64,000 bases of DNA from contig CALWNN010000038.1 in assembly GCA_944382845.1 (NCBI GenBank), positions 53,350-117,349 on the forward strand, read 5' to 3'. The position numbers were made by a program, and so were the translations under genes. Under the pieces are notes generated by a model that was not told the DNA's origin, made no database searches, and was given only the letters and a program-made list of their open reading frames with translations. The stretch comes from an uncultured Clostridia bacterium (GTDB taxonomy: Bacteria; Bacillota; Clostridia; Oscillospirales; Ruminococcaceae). Below, in pieces: positions 1-8,992 of this stretch (positions within the stretch are counted from its first letter, which is position 1; each line of letters opens with the position of its first letter).

Positions 1-1081
1 TTTCAGGAGTTTTGTTTTTCTGCTCAACCCCATATTCACCGATAATTACAGGAATACCGTTATCAACAAACTTTTCCTTCATCATATCCATATTCTTGTC
101 AAGCTCAGCAAGATCCTGTTCGTCACCCCATTCGGTCTTTGCCTTGCCCCATTCGGCGTCCTCTGAAAGAATACAGAATGTCGCAGGAGTATAGTAGTGT
201 ACCGAAACTGCACATCTGTTTTCCGAGTCATTTGGCATTTTAAAGGCATCATCGCAGGTAAGCTCAATATCAGTGGCATATCCTGCAATAAGAAGGTGAC
301 GCTTTGCATTGTTTCCTCCCGAATTTCTTACCGTATCAACAAATGTCTGATTTATCTCATTAAGGAGTCCGAAAGCGGCTTGCTTATCGCCGGCATTTGG
401 GTTGTACCTGTTCCATAAAGATTCCCAGTTTCCCTCTTCATTAAGAGATTCAAACATGAGGTAATCATTATAATCCTTGAAATTCTCGCATATTTGTTCC
501 CATATGCGAATGTACTTTTTCATGCAGTTTTCCTTGTCTGTAGGGAAATTTGTCCACCAGCCGCCGTCCCAATGAATATTGACAATTGCGTACATTCCGT
601 TGTCAATAGTCCAGTCAACTATCTGAGTGACCCTTTCCATATAGCTCGAATCAATGGTATAATTATTTTCCACATCCATTAGATTTGACCACGCAACAGG
701 TATTCTGAGAACTCCGAAGCCTTCATCGGCATAGCCTTTGATGATATCCTCTGTAATTTCAGGGCTTCCCCAAGCAGTTTCATAATCTGCAGCAGTTATA
801 CCGTTTATCCAGTCGCCACAAGACTCCATTGTATTTCCAAGGTTTATGCCAATGCCCATATCGTCAACAAGTTCCATTGTTGTTATGTCACGCATACCGG
901 GATACTTATCTTCTCCGTTATCCTTGCCCTCGTTGCTTTTTTCTGTAGAAATATCAGAAGGCGAATTTACAGAGGAGGATTTATCATTGGAAGAATTTTT
1001 TTGATTCTTGTCGGCGCAACCTGCTGCTATTGAAAGAGTCATAACAAAGCAAACAACAGTGCAAAATAATTTTTTCAGCAT
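1..1081 (-). CDS. GH5 family glycosidase (endoglucanase-like), lipoprotein; 3' end outside window
   Basis: The reading frame stays open from the ATG at 1081 to the window edge (360 residues seen), so the C-terminus is missing. The N-terminus is a lipoprotein signal: a hydrophobic stretch ending in a lipobox (SIAAGC, lipidated Cys22), then a Ser/Asn/Lys-rich linker to about residue 60. The catalytic barrel shows GH5 hallmarks: GINLGNTME (78-86), RIPVAW, NIHWDGGWW, the acid/base in FESLNEEG (Glu215) and the nucleophile in IIGEYG (Glu349). GH5 enzymes of this type cut beta-1,4-glucans, xyloglucan or mannan; the substrate cannot be told here. It is the last visible gene of the abfA/GH43 operon, 11 nt after the GH43 stop. 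It should sit on the outer face of the membrane, working on plant polysaccharide fragments. Confidence 0.9.
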   Translation of the reverse strand, partial: MLKKLFCTVVCFVMTLSIAAGCADKNQKNSSNDKSSSVNSPSDISTEKSNEGKDNGEDKYPGMRDITTMELVDDMGIGINLGNTMESCGDWINGITAADYETAWGSPEITEDIIKGYADEGFGVLRIPVAWSNLMDVENNYTIDSSYMERVTQIVDWTIDNGMYAIVNIHWDGGWWTNFPTDKENCMKKYIRIWEQICENFKDYNDYLMFESLNEEGNWESLWNRYNPNAGDKQAAFGLLNEINQTFVDTVRNSGGNNAKRHLLIAGYATDIELTCDDAFKMPNDSENRCAVSVHYYTPATFCILSEDAEWGKAKTEWGDEQDLAELDKNMDMMKEKFVDNGIPVIIGEYGVEQKNKTPE

Positions 1082-1092
1082 ATTATACCCTC

Positions 1093-2412
1093 TTACTTTA
1101 TAAAAACAAAACTATTAAGCTCAAAAAGTTCCCTGTTTGAAAAATATTCTGAGAAATATCCATTGTAGCAGTGTTTTACTTTAAAGAATATACTATGTCT
1201 TCCGCAGATATTTTTAATTCTTGCTTTGTAAACTCCGTCGCTTATATCAATGTTACAACTTCCGAGGTATTCCCCGTCTTCCCCGTCTGCGAAAACCTCA
1301 ATCTCAGCCTTACAGCCTCTTCCCTTTACATCAAATGCAATCTCCATGGTTTTGCTTGAATAGTCCTCGCCGAAATCAAAATATTTATAACCCATTACAG
1401 AGCCTGTAACAATATTTGTAATCACTCTTTCAAAAACTGATTTCTCAGTTATAAAACAGCCACCCTTTAAAACGCAGGCAATCTCAGCCGGCGTTATTTT
1501 AAATGGGTTAAGGGAATCCTCAAAGCCAAGGGAAGTCATTTCAACTGCGGGGATAGTTCCGTCGGGAAGTATTTCGATCTTTTCAACACAAGCACGTCTT
1601 GACATGATAGTCCCGTTTGTCATTCGGTGATAGAATACATACCATTGACCGTTTATGCAACAGACTGAGCCGTGATTGTTTCCACCGGGATAATCCACGC
1701 CGTTGTCGATTATATAATTTTTTCTTACAAAGGGTCCTGTAGGACTATCGGAAACAGCGTAAAACAAGCGGCTTCCCTTTCTCGGCGAATAAATGAGATA
1801 ATACTTTCCGTTTATTTTCCTTGGAGAGCTTGCTTCAAAAAAGTCGTCGTCGCCCATTCCGCAGGGTATGACATCTTCTTTATAGCTTCCGGGAATTATT
1901 TCATACATATTTTCGCCGTTTATCATATTCATATGAGACTTTTCAAAGCCGTAATAAATATACACCTTTCCGTCATCGTCAACAAGAACTCCCGAATCGT
2001 TATATATTCCCTCGTCCCCTGCGTCCTTAGGATCGTACTTATATTTTGAAAGGAGTTTAAAAGGTCCTTCCGGTCTATCACTGACTCCAACGCAGCCCTT
2101 TGAACCGACAATATAAGCATAAAGATAAAACTTTCCGTCCTTTCCCTGTACAACGTCAGGAGCATAAAGCTCTCTGTCCGTCCAGTCGCAATCTGACTCA
2201 TGGTCGAAGTCCGCTCTTGTATGAAAGCTGTCCCCATGACAGATCCAGTTATTAAGGTCATTTACAGAAGCAGACCACACCTTTAATTTAAAATCGCAAA
2301 AGTCCTCGGAAGCTACTCTGTCATGAGAGCCGTATATATAGACCCTATCATTGAAAACTCTCGGCTCACCATCCGGAATATATTCGCAAAGCGGCAAAAA
2401 CGGATTTGCCAT
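1093..2412 (-). CDS. GH43 family beta-xylosidase / alpha-L-arabinofuranosidase
   Basis: A five-bladed beta-propeller glycosidase of family 43 with no signal peptide, so probably cytoplasmic. The catalytic triad can be placed: base Asp14 (IPDGEPRVF), pKa-modulating Asp86 (LYAPDVV) and acid Glu193 (DFFEASSPRK). After the propeller, residues about 310-439 form a beta-rich C-terminal region with the character of a CBM6-like domain. The start is taken at ATG 2412 because GAGGTG lies 6 nt upstream; a GTG three codons earlier is part of that ribosome-binding site. The gene follows the GH51 arabinofuranosidase and the small Cys-rich protein, fitting arabinoxylan or arabinan side-chain removal. The exact subfamily is not resolved. 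Confidence 0.9.
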   Translation of the reverse strand: MANPFLPLCEYIPDGEPRVFNDRVYIYGSHDRVASEDFCDFKLKVWSASVNDLNNWICHGDSFHTRADFDHESDCDWTDRELYAPDVVQGKDGKFYLYAYIVGSKGCVGVSDRPEGPFKLLSKYKYDPKDAGDEGIYNDSGVLVDDDGKVYIYYGFEKSHMNMINGENMYEIIPGSYKEDVIPCGMGDDDFFEASSPRKINGKYYLIYSPRKGSRLFYAVSDSPTGPFVRKNYIIDNGVDYPGGNNHGSVCCINGQWYVFYHRMTNGTIMSRRACVEKIEILPDGTIPAVEMTSLGFEDSLNPFKITPAEIACVLKGGCFITEKSVFERVITNIVTGSVMGYKYFDFGEDYSSKTMEIAFDVKGRGCKAEIEVFADGEDGEYLGSCNIDISDGVYKARIKNICGRHSIFFKVKHCYNGYFSEYFSNRELFELNSFVFIK

Positions 2413-2433
2413 ATAAATCACCTCGTATTTTTA

Positions 2434-2694
2434 TTACCATTTTTGAGGAACATGAGGGCAGTACATATTTTTCTTCAGCGCCCTCAGTTCAACGTAGCAT
2501 CCGCATTTTTCACACATTCCGTTTATGAGATATCTACAGCTTTTACAAATATCAAGCCGGTTTTTATATGTGACTTCGTCCGCACGTTTTTCCTCAGGAT
2601 AGTTTTTAATATAGTCATTAAGACGGTTAAAAAACTCGTCCGTATCCATATCCTCAATAAGGCATTTTCTGCAAACCTTTTGAGAAGATATCAT
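2434..2694 (-). CDS. Small Cys-rich protein (DUF6171-like)
   Basis: An 86-residue soluble protein with eight cysteines: CRKC near the start (8-11), then CKSC, CEKC and further single Cys in the C-terminal half, which suggests zinc or Fe-S binding. It resembles the DUF6171 group of short clostridial proteins; the function is unknown. Its ATG overlaps the stop of the upstream GH51 gene (ATGA), so translation is coupled, and the GH43 gene follows 21 nt later. Being embedded in a sugar operon does not show a role in sugar breakdown. Confidence 0.75.
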   Translation of the reverse strand: MISSQKVCRKCLIEDMDTDEFFNRLNDYIKNYPEEKRADEVTYKNRLDICKSCRYLINGMCEKCGCYVELRALKKNMYCPHVPQKW

Positions 2695-4166
2695 CTGAAT
2701 TTTACCGAAACTACTGAGCAGGCAGGAATTTCAACATATGTTTTCCCGTTTTCTTCTCTGTAGCCCTTATATTCTTTGAGAGTTACCTTTTCCTCGCAGT
2801 TAAAATCGTTATAGTCATGAACATCATCGGCACTAATAATTTCTGCAGAAATTACTCCCTCTGCGTTTATTTCAAGTGTGAATCCCTCTTCAAGAGAGCA
2901 GTTTGCTATTGTTGCAAAAAGTTCTCCCGATTCATTGGTTGTTACAGAACTTGAAAGGGCTGAAACCATGCTTTCGCCGACGCCTACTTTAATATCGGAA
3001 ATTTCAGATTTTACAAGCGTTGCGTCATGGTGAGGAACAAACATTTTGAAAACGTAGAAGGTTGGGGTTTTGACCATATACGCCCCGTCTGTAAGAACAA
3101 CAGACTGCAAAACGTTTACCACCTGAGCGATATTCGCCATAATAACAACATCAGAATGGTTGTTGAAGATATTAAGATTAAGCGCTGCGGTTATTGCATC
3201 TCTCATGGTGTTCTGCTGATAAAGGAATGCAGGGTTTGTTCCCTCTTCAACTTCTAACCAGTTGCCCCACTCGTCAATGATAAGCTTTATTTTTTCTTCC
3301 GGATCGTATTTCTTTATAAGCTCCTTATTCTTTTCAATTATTTTCTCAATGTATACAGCATTTGATATTGTACTGTAATATTCGTCCTCTGAAAATTCAA
3401 GAGCTTTTCCCTTATAAGACCAGTCGGAAGTAGGTATAGTATAGTAGTGGAGAGAGTAAGCGCTCATCTGCCTGTTATTAACAGTCTCAAGAAGCTTTTC
3501 GCTCCAGTTATAATCATCGCCAGACGGTCCGCAGGCAATTTTGAAAAGTTCGTTCCCGCTATAGCTTTTACAAAATGTCTGATAGCGTTTATATTCGTCG
3601 GAATAGTATTCCGGTCTCATATTTCCGCCGCAGCCCCAGTTTTCGTTGCCGATACCGAAATATTTTACTTTCCACGGCTTTTCCCTGCCGTTTTTTCTTC
3701 TGAGTTCTGCCATTGGAGAAACCCCGTCAAAGGTCATATATTCTATCCATTCTGACATTTCCTGAATTGTTCCGCTTCCAAGGTTTCCTGCTATGTAAGG
3801 TTCGCAGCCAAGCATTTCGCAAAGGTCCATAAACTCATGAGTTCCGAAGCTGTTATCCTCAACAACTCCTCCCCAGCTTGTATTTACCATTTTCTTTCTT
3901 GTTGACTTTTCCCCGATGCCGTCTTTCCAATGATATTCGTCAGCAAAACATCCTCCCGGCCAGCGAAGAACCGGAATTTTTATTTCCTTCAGCGCTTCAA
4001 CAACATCTTTTCTCATTCCATGTATATTAGAGATTTCAGAATTTTCGCCCACATATATCCCATCGTATATACATCTTCCAAGATGTTCTGAAAAGTGACC
4101 ATAAATGTTTTTGTTCACATTACTGAGTTTTACATCTCTGTCAATATTCAAAACCGCATTTTTCAT
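2691..4166 (-). CDS. abfA: Alpha-L-arabinofuranosidase, GH51
   Basis: Releases terminal L-arabinofuranose from arabinoxylan or arabinan oligosaccharides. The 491-residue length is normal for intracellular GH51 enzymes. Family signatures are clear: [19 protein letters not shown] near the N-terminus, [19 protein letters not shown] (68-85), the acid/base in [11 protein letters not shown] (Glu175) and the nucleophile in IIDEWGNW (Glu299). A C-terminal beta-sandwich follows. There is no signal peptide, so it acts on imported oligosaccharides. The start is supported by GGAGGG upstream of ATG 4166 and a promoter at 4198-4226. It is the first gene of the operon running to the GH5 gene. Confidence 0.95.
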   Translation of the reverse strand: MKNAVLNIDRDVKLSNVNKNIYGHFSEHLGRCIYDGIYVGENSEISNIHGMRKDVVEALKEIKIPVLRWPGGCFADEYHWKDGIGEKSTRKKMVNTSWGGVVEDNSFGTHEFMDLCEMLGCEPYIAGNLGSGTIQEMSEWIEYMTFDGVSPMAELRRKNGREKPWKVKYFGIGNENWGCGGNMRPEYYSDEYKRYQTFCKSYSGNELFKIACGPSGDDYNWSEKLLETVNNRQMSAYSLHYYTIPTSDWSYKGKALEFSEDEYYSTISNAVYIEKIIEKNKELIKKYDPEEKIKLIIDEWGNWLEVEEGTNPAFLYQQNTMRDAITAALNLNIFNNHSDVVIMANIAQVVNVLQSVVLTDGAYMVKTPTFYVFKMFVPHHDATLVKSEISDIKVGVGESMVSALSSSVTTNESGELFATIANCSLEEGFTLEINAEGVISAEIISADDVHDYNDFNCEEKVTLKEYKGYREENGKTYVEIPACSVVSVKFR

Positions 4167-4197
4167 AAAAATCCCTCCGAAACAAAAGATTTAGTTA

Positions 4198-4226
4198 ATT
4201 ATAACATTGTTTTTTCAGCAAATCAA
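4198..4226 (-). promoter_or_regulatory. Promoter of the abfA operon
   Basis: Reading the minus strand, TTGATT (4226-4221) and TATAAT (4203-4198) are 17 nt apart, about 30 nt upstream of the abfA start. This is a near-consensus sigma-A promoter. No clear operator palindrome was seen next to it. Confidence 0.6.
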
Positions 4227-4260
4227 ACGAATTTTATATTAACAATTGATTACTATTTGT

Positions 4261-5583
4261 TTATTCTTCCGTAATCTCCTGAACAGGGTTTTTTATTGAA
4301 AGTCTGCACCTTATGATCCTGTGGTTCTTCACTTCCGTAAGCTCAGCTCTTAAAATATCGGTATTAATAATAGTTATCTCATTATCCTTTGGAAATTCGT
4401 CTGCAAATGAAAGAAGATAGCCGCTCAATGTATCATATTTATCCGTGGGAAGATGAATATTCAATTCTTCTGCGGCCTCCGTAAGGGAGACCATGCCTCC
4501 TGCCGTCCACAAATTTTCGCCGGTTTTTTCAATTCTCTCTGACATATCATCGAAGCTTTCCTCTGAAAAATCTCCGACAAGCTGTTCAACAAGGTCGGTT
4601 ACGGTGACTATTCCGCACACTCCTCCGTACTCGTCAATAACAACAGCAAAATGCTCTGCATTCTGCATTTTCATAGCGTCAAACAAAATATCCGCTTTCA
4701 TATTCTCGTGAACAAAATAAGGCTCTCTCACAGCATATTTCATAACATTTTCTCTTGAGCGGTCTGTAAGACGGTAATATCTTCTTGCGTCAAGAATACC
4801 TGTTATCTTATCTATTCCGTCTTTGTAAATAGGAAATTTGCTGTGGAAACTGTTATGGATCGTTTCAGCCCATTTTTCATCGCTGTCCTGTTCCGACAGA
4901 AAAACAACGTCAGTCCTGTGGGTACAAAGGTGTTCAACAGAAATATCGTCAAAAGCAAAAATGTTTTTAATTATCCTGTTGTCGTCCTCATCAATAGTTC
5001 CCTTCTCAGCTCCCGCATCTGACATCATAAGAATCTCTTCTTCGGTAACGGTTTCCTCCTCGCCCTCCGGACTTATTCCCATTATCTTTAAAATGCAGTT
5101 AGTTGAAACATTGAGCAGCCATACGATCGGCGCAAAAAGCTTTGAAATAAAGGTTATCATTCCCGACATGGAAAGAGCCATTGGTTCAGCTTTTTTCATT
5201 GCAACTCTCTTGGGAACAAGTTCTCCGAAAACAAGTGTAAAGTATGAAAGAATAAGGGTAATTATAATTACCGAAACGCTTCTTAAGACGCTTGGGGAAA
5301 CTGCTATACCCGCATTCCGGGCAAGTTTTACGAGTCTGTCAGCAAAGTTGTCAGCCGCAAACGCTGAGCCGATAAATCCCGAAAGTGTAATTGCTACCTG
5401 AATGGTCGCAAGAAACTTTGAAGGTTCGCTTGTAAGTCTTTTCAGACGCTTTGCCTTTTTGTTTCCGCTTGCAGCCATTTTGTCAAGCTTAGCGTCGTTT
5501 ACCGAAATAACCGCAATTTCTGCACAAGCAAAAACCGCGTTGCAAAAAATAAGTAATACCTGTAATAATAATTGCCAGACCAT
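4261..5583 (-). CDS. CNNM/CorC-HlyC family transporter (hemolysin-like, CBS domains)
   Basis: A 440-residue membrane protein with the layout of the CNNM (DUF21) family: about four membrane segments in residues 1-155, a CBS pair (about 205-325) and a C-terminal CorC/HlyC domain (about 345-425). The family is linked to magnesium or cobalt efflux; the name hemolysin is historical. The N-terminus has the typical FACAEIAVISV motif and the CBS region shows VVIDEYGGVCGIVTVTDLVEQLVG. GGAGGACAAT precedes ATG 5583. A long leader with a strong promoter and a short ORF lies upstream (5642-5807). Confidence 0.9.
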   Translation of the reverse strand: MVWQLLLQVLLIFCNAVFACAEIAVISVNDAKLDKMAASGNKKAKRLKRLTSEPSKFLATIQVAITLSGFIGSAFAADNFADRLVKLARNAGIAVSPSVLRSVSVIIITLILSYFTLVFGELVPKRVAMKKAEPMALSMSGMITFISKLFAPIVWLLNVSTNCILKIMGISPEGEEETVTEEEILMMSDAGAEKGTIDEDDNRIIKNIFAFDDISVEHLCTHRTDVVFLSEQDSDEKWAETIHNSFHSKFPIYKDGIDKITGILDARRYYRLTDRSRENVMKYAVREPYFVHENMKADILFDAMKMQNAEHFAVVIDEYGGVCGIVTVTDLVEQLVGDFSEESFDDMSERIEKTGENLWTAGGMVSLTEAAEELNIHLPTDKYDTLSGYLLSFADEFPKDNEITIINTDILRAELTEVKNHRIIRCRLSIKNPVQEITEE

Positions 5584-5641
5584 ATTGTCCTCCGTAAAAA
5601 ATCAAATTAGAAACAAACGAATACACACAAAAAGGCATAGC

Positions 5642-5743
5642 CTAACATTTTAAATAATGCAGACCATACCTGAAAAATCTGAAGTATATAATCGAACTTA
5701 TAATAGTCATAGCAGTGTTATTAGTCCCGTCACTGTCGTCCAT
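5642..5743 (-). CDS. Possible 33-residue leader peptide upstream of the CNNM gene
   Basis: A short frame starts at ATG 5743 (MDDSDGTNNTAMTIISSIIY and so on, ending in LHYLKC). It lies within the leader transcribed from the promoter at 5779-5807. A strong GGAGG sits upstream but 13 nt from the ATG, which is long, so translation is uncertain. The acidic start followed by a hydrophobic stretch resembles the beginning of some CNNM proteins, so it may be a decayed duplicate N-terminus instead of a functional leader. Confidence 0.35.
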   Translation of the reverse strand: MDDSDGTNNTAMTIISSIIYFRFFRYGLHYLKC

Positions 5744-5778
5744 GTAAAATTTTTCACCTCCAAAAAATGATTTTTTTT

Positions 5779-5807
5779 ATTATAGCATTTATTTTTTTGT
5801 TTGTCAA
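5779..5807 (-). promoter_or_regulatory. Strong sigma-A promoter for the CNNM transporter leader
   Basis: On the minus strand TTGACA (5807-5802) and TATAAT (5784-5779) are separated by 17 nt, a perfect consensus. The predicted start point leaves a leader of about 190 nt before the CNNM gene. That leader contains a GGAGG, the short ORF and a small AGGC/GCCT hairpin followed by TTTTT. Confidence 0.75.
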
Positions 5808-5881
5808 TAACAATTTGAAACGCAAAAACGTTCCGATTTTAAGCCGGAACGCTCATGCATTATACATTGAAATAATATGTA

Positions 5882-6058
5882 TTATTTCTTTTCAGGATGA
5901 CAAAACGAAGACCCGGGACATCCTGAGCACCCACAGCCACAGGATTTTTTCCCCTGCTTTTTGTCTTTTCTCATTGAATATATAACAAGTGCAACAATAC
6001 ATACTACTGAAATGAAAACAATAATTGTTCCAAGATTTGAAATCAAAAGTTTTAGCAA
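5882..6058 (-). CDS. FeoB-associated Cys-rich membrane protein
   Basis: A 58-residue protein starting at TTG 6058, with AGGAGG upstream. One N-terminal membrane segment (about 4-28) is followed by a basic stretch and a Cys-rich tail, CGCGCSGC (40-47), then a further Cys. This layout is typical of the small proteins encoded after feoB in Firmicutes. They probably dock on FeoB and may handle Fe2+ on its way into the cytoplasm, but the role is not proven. It is the last gene of the feo operon, 33 nt after feoB. Confidence 0.85.
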   Translation of the reverse strand: MLKLLISNLGTIIVFISVVCIVALVIYSMRKDKKQGKKSCGCGCSGCPGSSFCHPEKK

Positions 6059-6091
6059 TTTCCTTTACCTCCTTGTTTAAATTTGATGATA

Positions 6092-8227
6092 TTATGCGTA
6101 TCTTAGTCTGTCTTCTCTTTTTGCAGGTCTTACAAGCATATAGATCATGAACACAAGTATTGCTACAGCAACAACGACACCTACATAATTAACATTTCCT
6201 GTAAACAAGCATCCGAACTGGTAAACCATAAAAGAGATGCAGTAAGCAAACACACACTGATATGTAATAGCGAAAGCAGTCCATTTCCCGCTATTCATTT
6301 CACGCTTGATAGCTCCCATTGCTGCAAAGCAGGGTGCGCAGAGAAGATTGAAGATAAGAAATGAGTACGCAGATAGAGGTCCGATCAGTGAAGAAAGACT
6401 TGCATGAAGCGTAGGGTTGTCTTCCGCCGCTTCTTCTATTCCGCTTATAAGAACGCCGAAAGTCGCAACAACGTTTTCTTTTGCAATAAGTCCTGTGATA
6501 GTACCCACTGCAAACTTCCAGTCGCCCCAGCCAAGAGGCGAGAATATCCATGCAATGCCATGGCCGATAGAAGCAAGAATGGAATCTTCGAGGTCAACAG
6601 CCCCAAACCTTCCGTTTGTAAATCCATATCCCTGCAAGAACCAAAGAAGAATAGACGATAGAAGGATTATCGTTCCCGCCTTTTTGATAAACGACCATCC
6701 GCGCTCCCACATTGAACGAAGAACGCTTCCGAATGTGGGCAGGTGATATGCCGGAAGCTCCATAACGAATGGAGCCGGGTCTCCTGCAAATAATTTAGTT
6801 TTCTTTAAAATTACTCCCGAAACAACAATTGCTGCGATTCCAATAAAATATGCGCTGGGCGCTACCCACCATGCATCAGAGAAGAATGCTCCGGCTATCA
6901 TTGCAATTATTGGCAGTTTGGCTCCACAGGGAATAAATGTTGTCGTCATAATAGTCAAACGGCGGTCTCGTTCGTTTTCAATTGTTCTTGAAGCCATTAC
7001 TCCGGGTATTCCGCAACCTGTTCCTATAAGTATTGGGATGAAGGATTTTCCCGAAAGACCAAATTTCCTAAAAATTCTGTCCATAATGAAGGCAACTCTT
7101 GCCATATATCCACAGCCCTCAAGGAACGCAAGGAAAACAAACAAAACAAAAATCTGAGGAACAAATCCGAGAACAGCTCCTACTCCTCCGATAATACCGT
7201 CAACGATAAGTCCTTCAAGCCATGCTGCACAGCCTATCTTCTCAAGAAAGCTTGCCGCTCCGCCCTGAAGCCATTCAGCTGCAAATACATCATTTGTCCA
7301 ATCTGTAACCCATGTTCCTACAGTTGTTACAGAAACATAGTAAACGATAAACATTACCGCCGCAAAAACGGGAAGAGCAAGAATACGGTTTGTAACGACC
7401 TTGTCTATTTTATCGGAAAGGGTAAGTCCGCCTTTATTCTTCTTTTTAAGGCATCTCTTTATTATCGAGCCTATGTAAACATATCTTTCATTTGCGATAA
7501 TGCTTTCCGCGTCGTCGTCAAGCTCTTTTTCAACAGTAGTAATTTCTTTTTCGATATGCTCTCTTAAATTTTCGGCAATTTTAAGCTTTGAAAAAATTTT
7601 TTCATCACGCTCAAAAATCTTGATTGCATACCATCTTCTCTGCTCTTCCGGTATATCGAGCAGAACGGCTTCCTCGATATGAGTAATAGCTTGCTCCGCA
7701 GCATCGCTGAAAGAATGTTGAAGGATAGTAATATTCTTATCTTTGGCCACCTTGACTGCAAGGTCTGCGGCTTCTCTGACGCCTGTTCCCTTGAGAGCGG
7801 ATATTTCAACAACACGACAACCAAGCTCCTTTGCAAGTTGAGAAATATCTATCTTATCGCCATTTTTCTTTACAATATCCATCATGTTTACAGCTATTAT
7901 AACAGGTATTCCAAGCTCCGCAAGCTGAGTGGTGAGATATAGGTTTCTTTCGAGATTCGTTCCGTCGATGATATTGAGAATAACATCGGGTCTTTCTGAA
8001 AGAAGATAGTTTCTTGCAACGACTTCTTCAAGAGTATACGGCGAAAGCGAATAAATTCCCGGAAGGTCGGTAATTATTACGTCCTTATAGCCTTTTAGCT
8101 TTCCTTCCTTCTTTTCCACCGTAACGCCAGGCCAGTTTCCCACAAACTGATTTGAGCCGGTAAGAGCGTTAAAAAGCGTTGTCTTACCTGCATTCGGATT
8201 TCCCGCAAGGGCAATTTTTATCTCCAT
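6092..8227 (-). CDS. feoB: Ferrous iron transport protein B
   Basis: GTP-dependent Fe2+ importer of the cytoplasmic membrane. The N-terminal G domain shows G1 GNPNAGKTTLFNALTG (9-24), G2/switch GVTVEKKEG, G3 DLPGIYSL and G4 NMMD. A helical GDI region follows (about 170-265), then a membrane part with two Gate domains, including GTGCGIPGVMASRTIENERD and PFVMELPAYHLP. The length (711) is normal for Firmicute FeoB. Two FeoA genes lie upstream and the Cys-rich partner downstream. A DtxR-like palindrome lies between feoA and feoB at 8249-8262. Confidence 0.97.
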   Translation of the reverse strand: MEIKIALAGNPNAGKTTLFNALTGSNQFVGNWPGVTVEKKEGKLKGYKDVIITDLPGIYSLSPYTLEEVVARNYLLSERPDVILNIIDGTNLERNLYLTTQLAELGIPVIIAVNMMDIVKKNGDKIDISQLAKELGCRVVEISALKGTGVREAADLAVKVAKDKNITILQHSFSDAAEQAITHIEEAVLLDIPEEQRRWYAIKIFERDEKIFSKLKIAENLREHIEKEITTVEKELDDDAESIIANERYVYIGSIIKRCLKKKNKGGLTLSDKIDKVVTNRILALPVFAAVMFIVYYVSVTTVGTWVTDWTNDVFAAEWLQGGAASFLEKIGCAAWLEGLIVDGIIGGVGAVLGFVPQIFVLFVFLAFLEGCGYMARVAFIMDRIFRKFGLSGKSFIPILIGTGCGIPGVMASRTIENERDRRLTIMTTTFIPCGAKLPIIAMIAGAFFSDAWWVAPSAYFIGIAAIVVSGVILKKTKLFAGDPAPFVMELPAYHLPTFGSVLRSMWERGWSFIKKAGTIILLSSILLWFLQGYGFTNGRFGAVDLEDSILASIGHGIAWIFSPLGWGDWKFAVGTITGLIAKENVVATFGVLISGIEEAAEDNPTLHASLSSLIGPLSAYSFLIFNLLCAPCFAAMGAIKREMNSGKWTAFAITYQCVFAYCISFMVYQFGCLFTGNVNYVGVVVAVAILVFMIYMLVRPAKREDRLRYA

Positions 8228-8248
8228 AATATCTAATCCTTTCTGATA

Positions 8249-8262
8249 TTAGCCTAAGCTAA
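8249..8262. promoter_or_regulatory. DtxR/IdeR-like iron box upstream of feoB
   Basis: TTAGCCTAAGCTAA is a near-perfect palindrome of the form TTAGCnTAnGCTAA, close to known DtxR/IdeR-family operators. It lies between the second feoA gene and feoB, 21 nt before the feoB ATG. It could give feoB its own iron control or help repress the whole operon. Confidence 0.6.
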
Positions 8263-8299
8263 CCTCGATGTATTTTAAAAGCGGAAAATTCCGCTTAAA

Positions 8300-8521
8300 T
8301 TACACGATTTCAATTTGTTCTGCGTCCTCTTTTCTAAGTGAAAGCTCATATCCGCGAACAGTTATTTCTATGGGATCTCCAAGTGGAGCTACCTTTCTGA
8401 TAAAAACATCAACGCCTTTTGTGATTCCCATGTCCATGATCCGTCTTTTTACCGCCCCCTGACCGCTGATTTTTGAAACCTTGATGGTCTGACCGATCTT
8501 AGCGTCTTTAAGTGTTGCCAT
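8300..8521 (-). CDS. feoA: FeoA domain protein (second copy)
   Basis: A 73-residue SH3-like FeoA domain, a cytoplasmic partner needed for full FeoB activity. It has the usual GxGAVKRRIMDMGITKG turn, the LGDPIEI strand and the LSLRKEDAEQIEI ending. It sits between another FeoA gene and feoB in the same direction, so it is probably co-transcribed. Paired separate FeoA proteins are common in Clostridia. Confidence 0.92.
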   Translation of the reverse strand: MATLKDAKIGQTIKVSKISGQGAVKRRIMDMGITKGVDVFIRKVAPLGDPIEITVRGYELSLRKEDAEQIEIV

Positions 8522-8558
8522 ATAACTACCTCCGTTGTATATTTGCGGAAAATCCGCT

Positions 8559-8771
8559 TCAGATCATTATTTTGCACGCCATTTCCTTTGAAACGGCTAC
8601 TCTTGAATCTTTTACATTTACAATAATGTTACCACCGTTTTCACTGATAACTGTTACCATGCCTCCCGGAACAAAGCCAAGATTACTTAGAAACTTTCTT
8701 ACCTCGGGATTTCCGCCGACCCTTTTTATCATATTTTCTTCGCCTATATTTGCAAAATTCAATGGCATCAT
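8559..8771 (-). CDS. feoA: FeoA domain protein (first copy)
   Basis: A 70-residue FeoA protein: a short N-terminal extension, then VGGNPEVRKFLSNLGFVPG and VTVISENGGNIIV, ending at SKEMACKIM. It is diverged from the second copy. The start is placed at ATG 8771, where AAAGGG precedes two adjacent ATGs; longer versions would run into the operator. It is the first gene of the feo operon, directly behind a promoter (8821-8849) and an operator palindrome (8797-8812). Confidence 0.88.
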   Translation of the reverse strand: MMPLNFANIGEENMIKRVGGNPEVRKFLSNLGFVPGGMVTVISENGGNIIVNVKDSRVAVSKEMACKIMI

Positions 8772-8796
8772 TTTTACCCTTTCTTTATGAATTATC

Positions 8797-8838
8797 GTTA
8801 GCAATAGCTAACTATATATTATATTACCCTTTGCTAAC
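8797..8838 (-). promoter_or_regulatory. Iron-regulator-like operator of the feo operon
   Basis: GTTAGCAATAGCTAAC (8797-8812) is a perfect-arm palindrome just downstream of the -10 box, and a further half site TTGCTAAC (8831-8838) lies between -35 and -10. The motif matches the TTAGC..GCTAA pattern at 8249-8262. The placement over the promoter suits repression by an iron-bound DtxR/IdeR-type or MntR-like regulator. Confidence 0.65.
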
Positions 8839-8849
8839 TCATTTGTCAA
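8821..8849 (-). promoter_or_regulatory. Promoter of the feo operon
   Basis: On the minus strand TTGACA (8849-8844) and TAATAT (8826-8821) are 17 nt apart. Operator half sites lie inside and just downstream, so repressor binding would block RNA polymerase. Confidence 0.75.
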
Positions 8850-8943
8850 GTAAATTACCGTAGTTTTTTTTGAAAGTTAAAAATTTTGTATGTTTTCACA
8901 ATCAAATCAGTTACCATTGATTAATTATATGTGCAAATCAGCA

Positions 8944-8974
8944 AAAAAGACCCGTCACTATTGCGACGGATCTT
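8944..8974 (-). terminator. Terminator of the spore protein gene
   Basis: On the minus strand GATCCGTCGC-AATA-GTGACGGGTC forms a 10-bp stem followed by TTTTTT, 20 nt after the stop of the small acid-soluble spore protein gene. Confidence 0.85.
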
Positions 8975-8992
8975 TTGTGATTGAGAAATATA

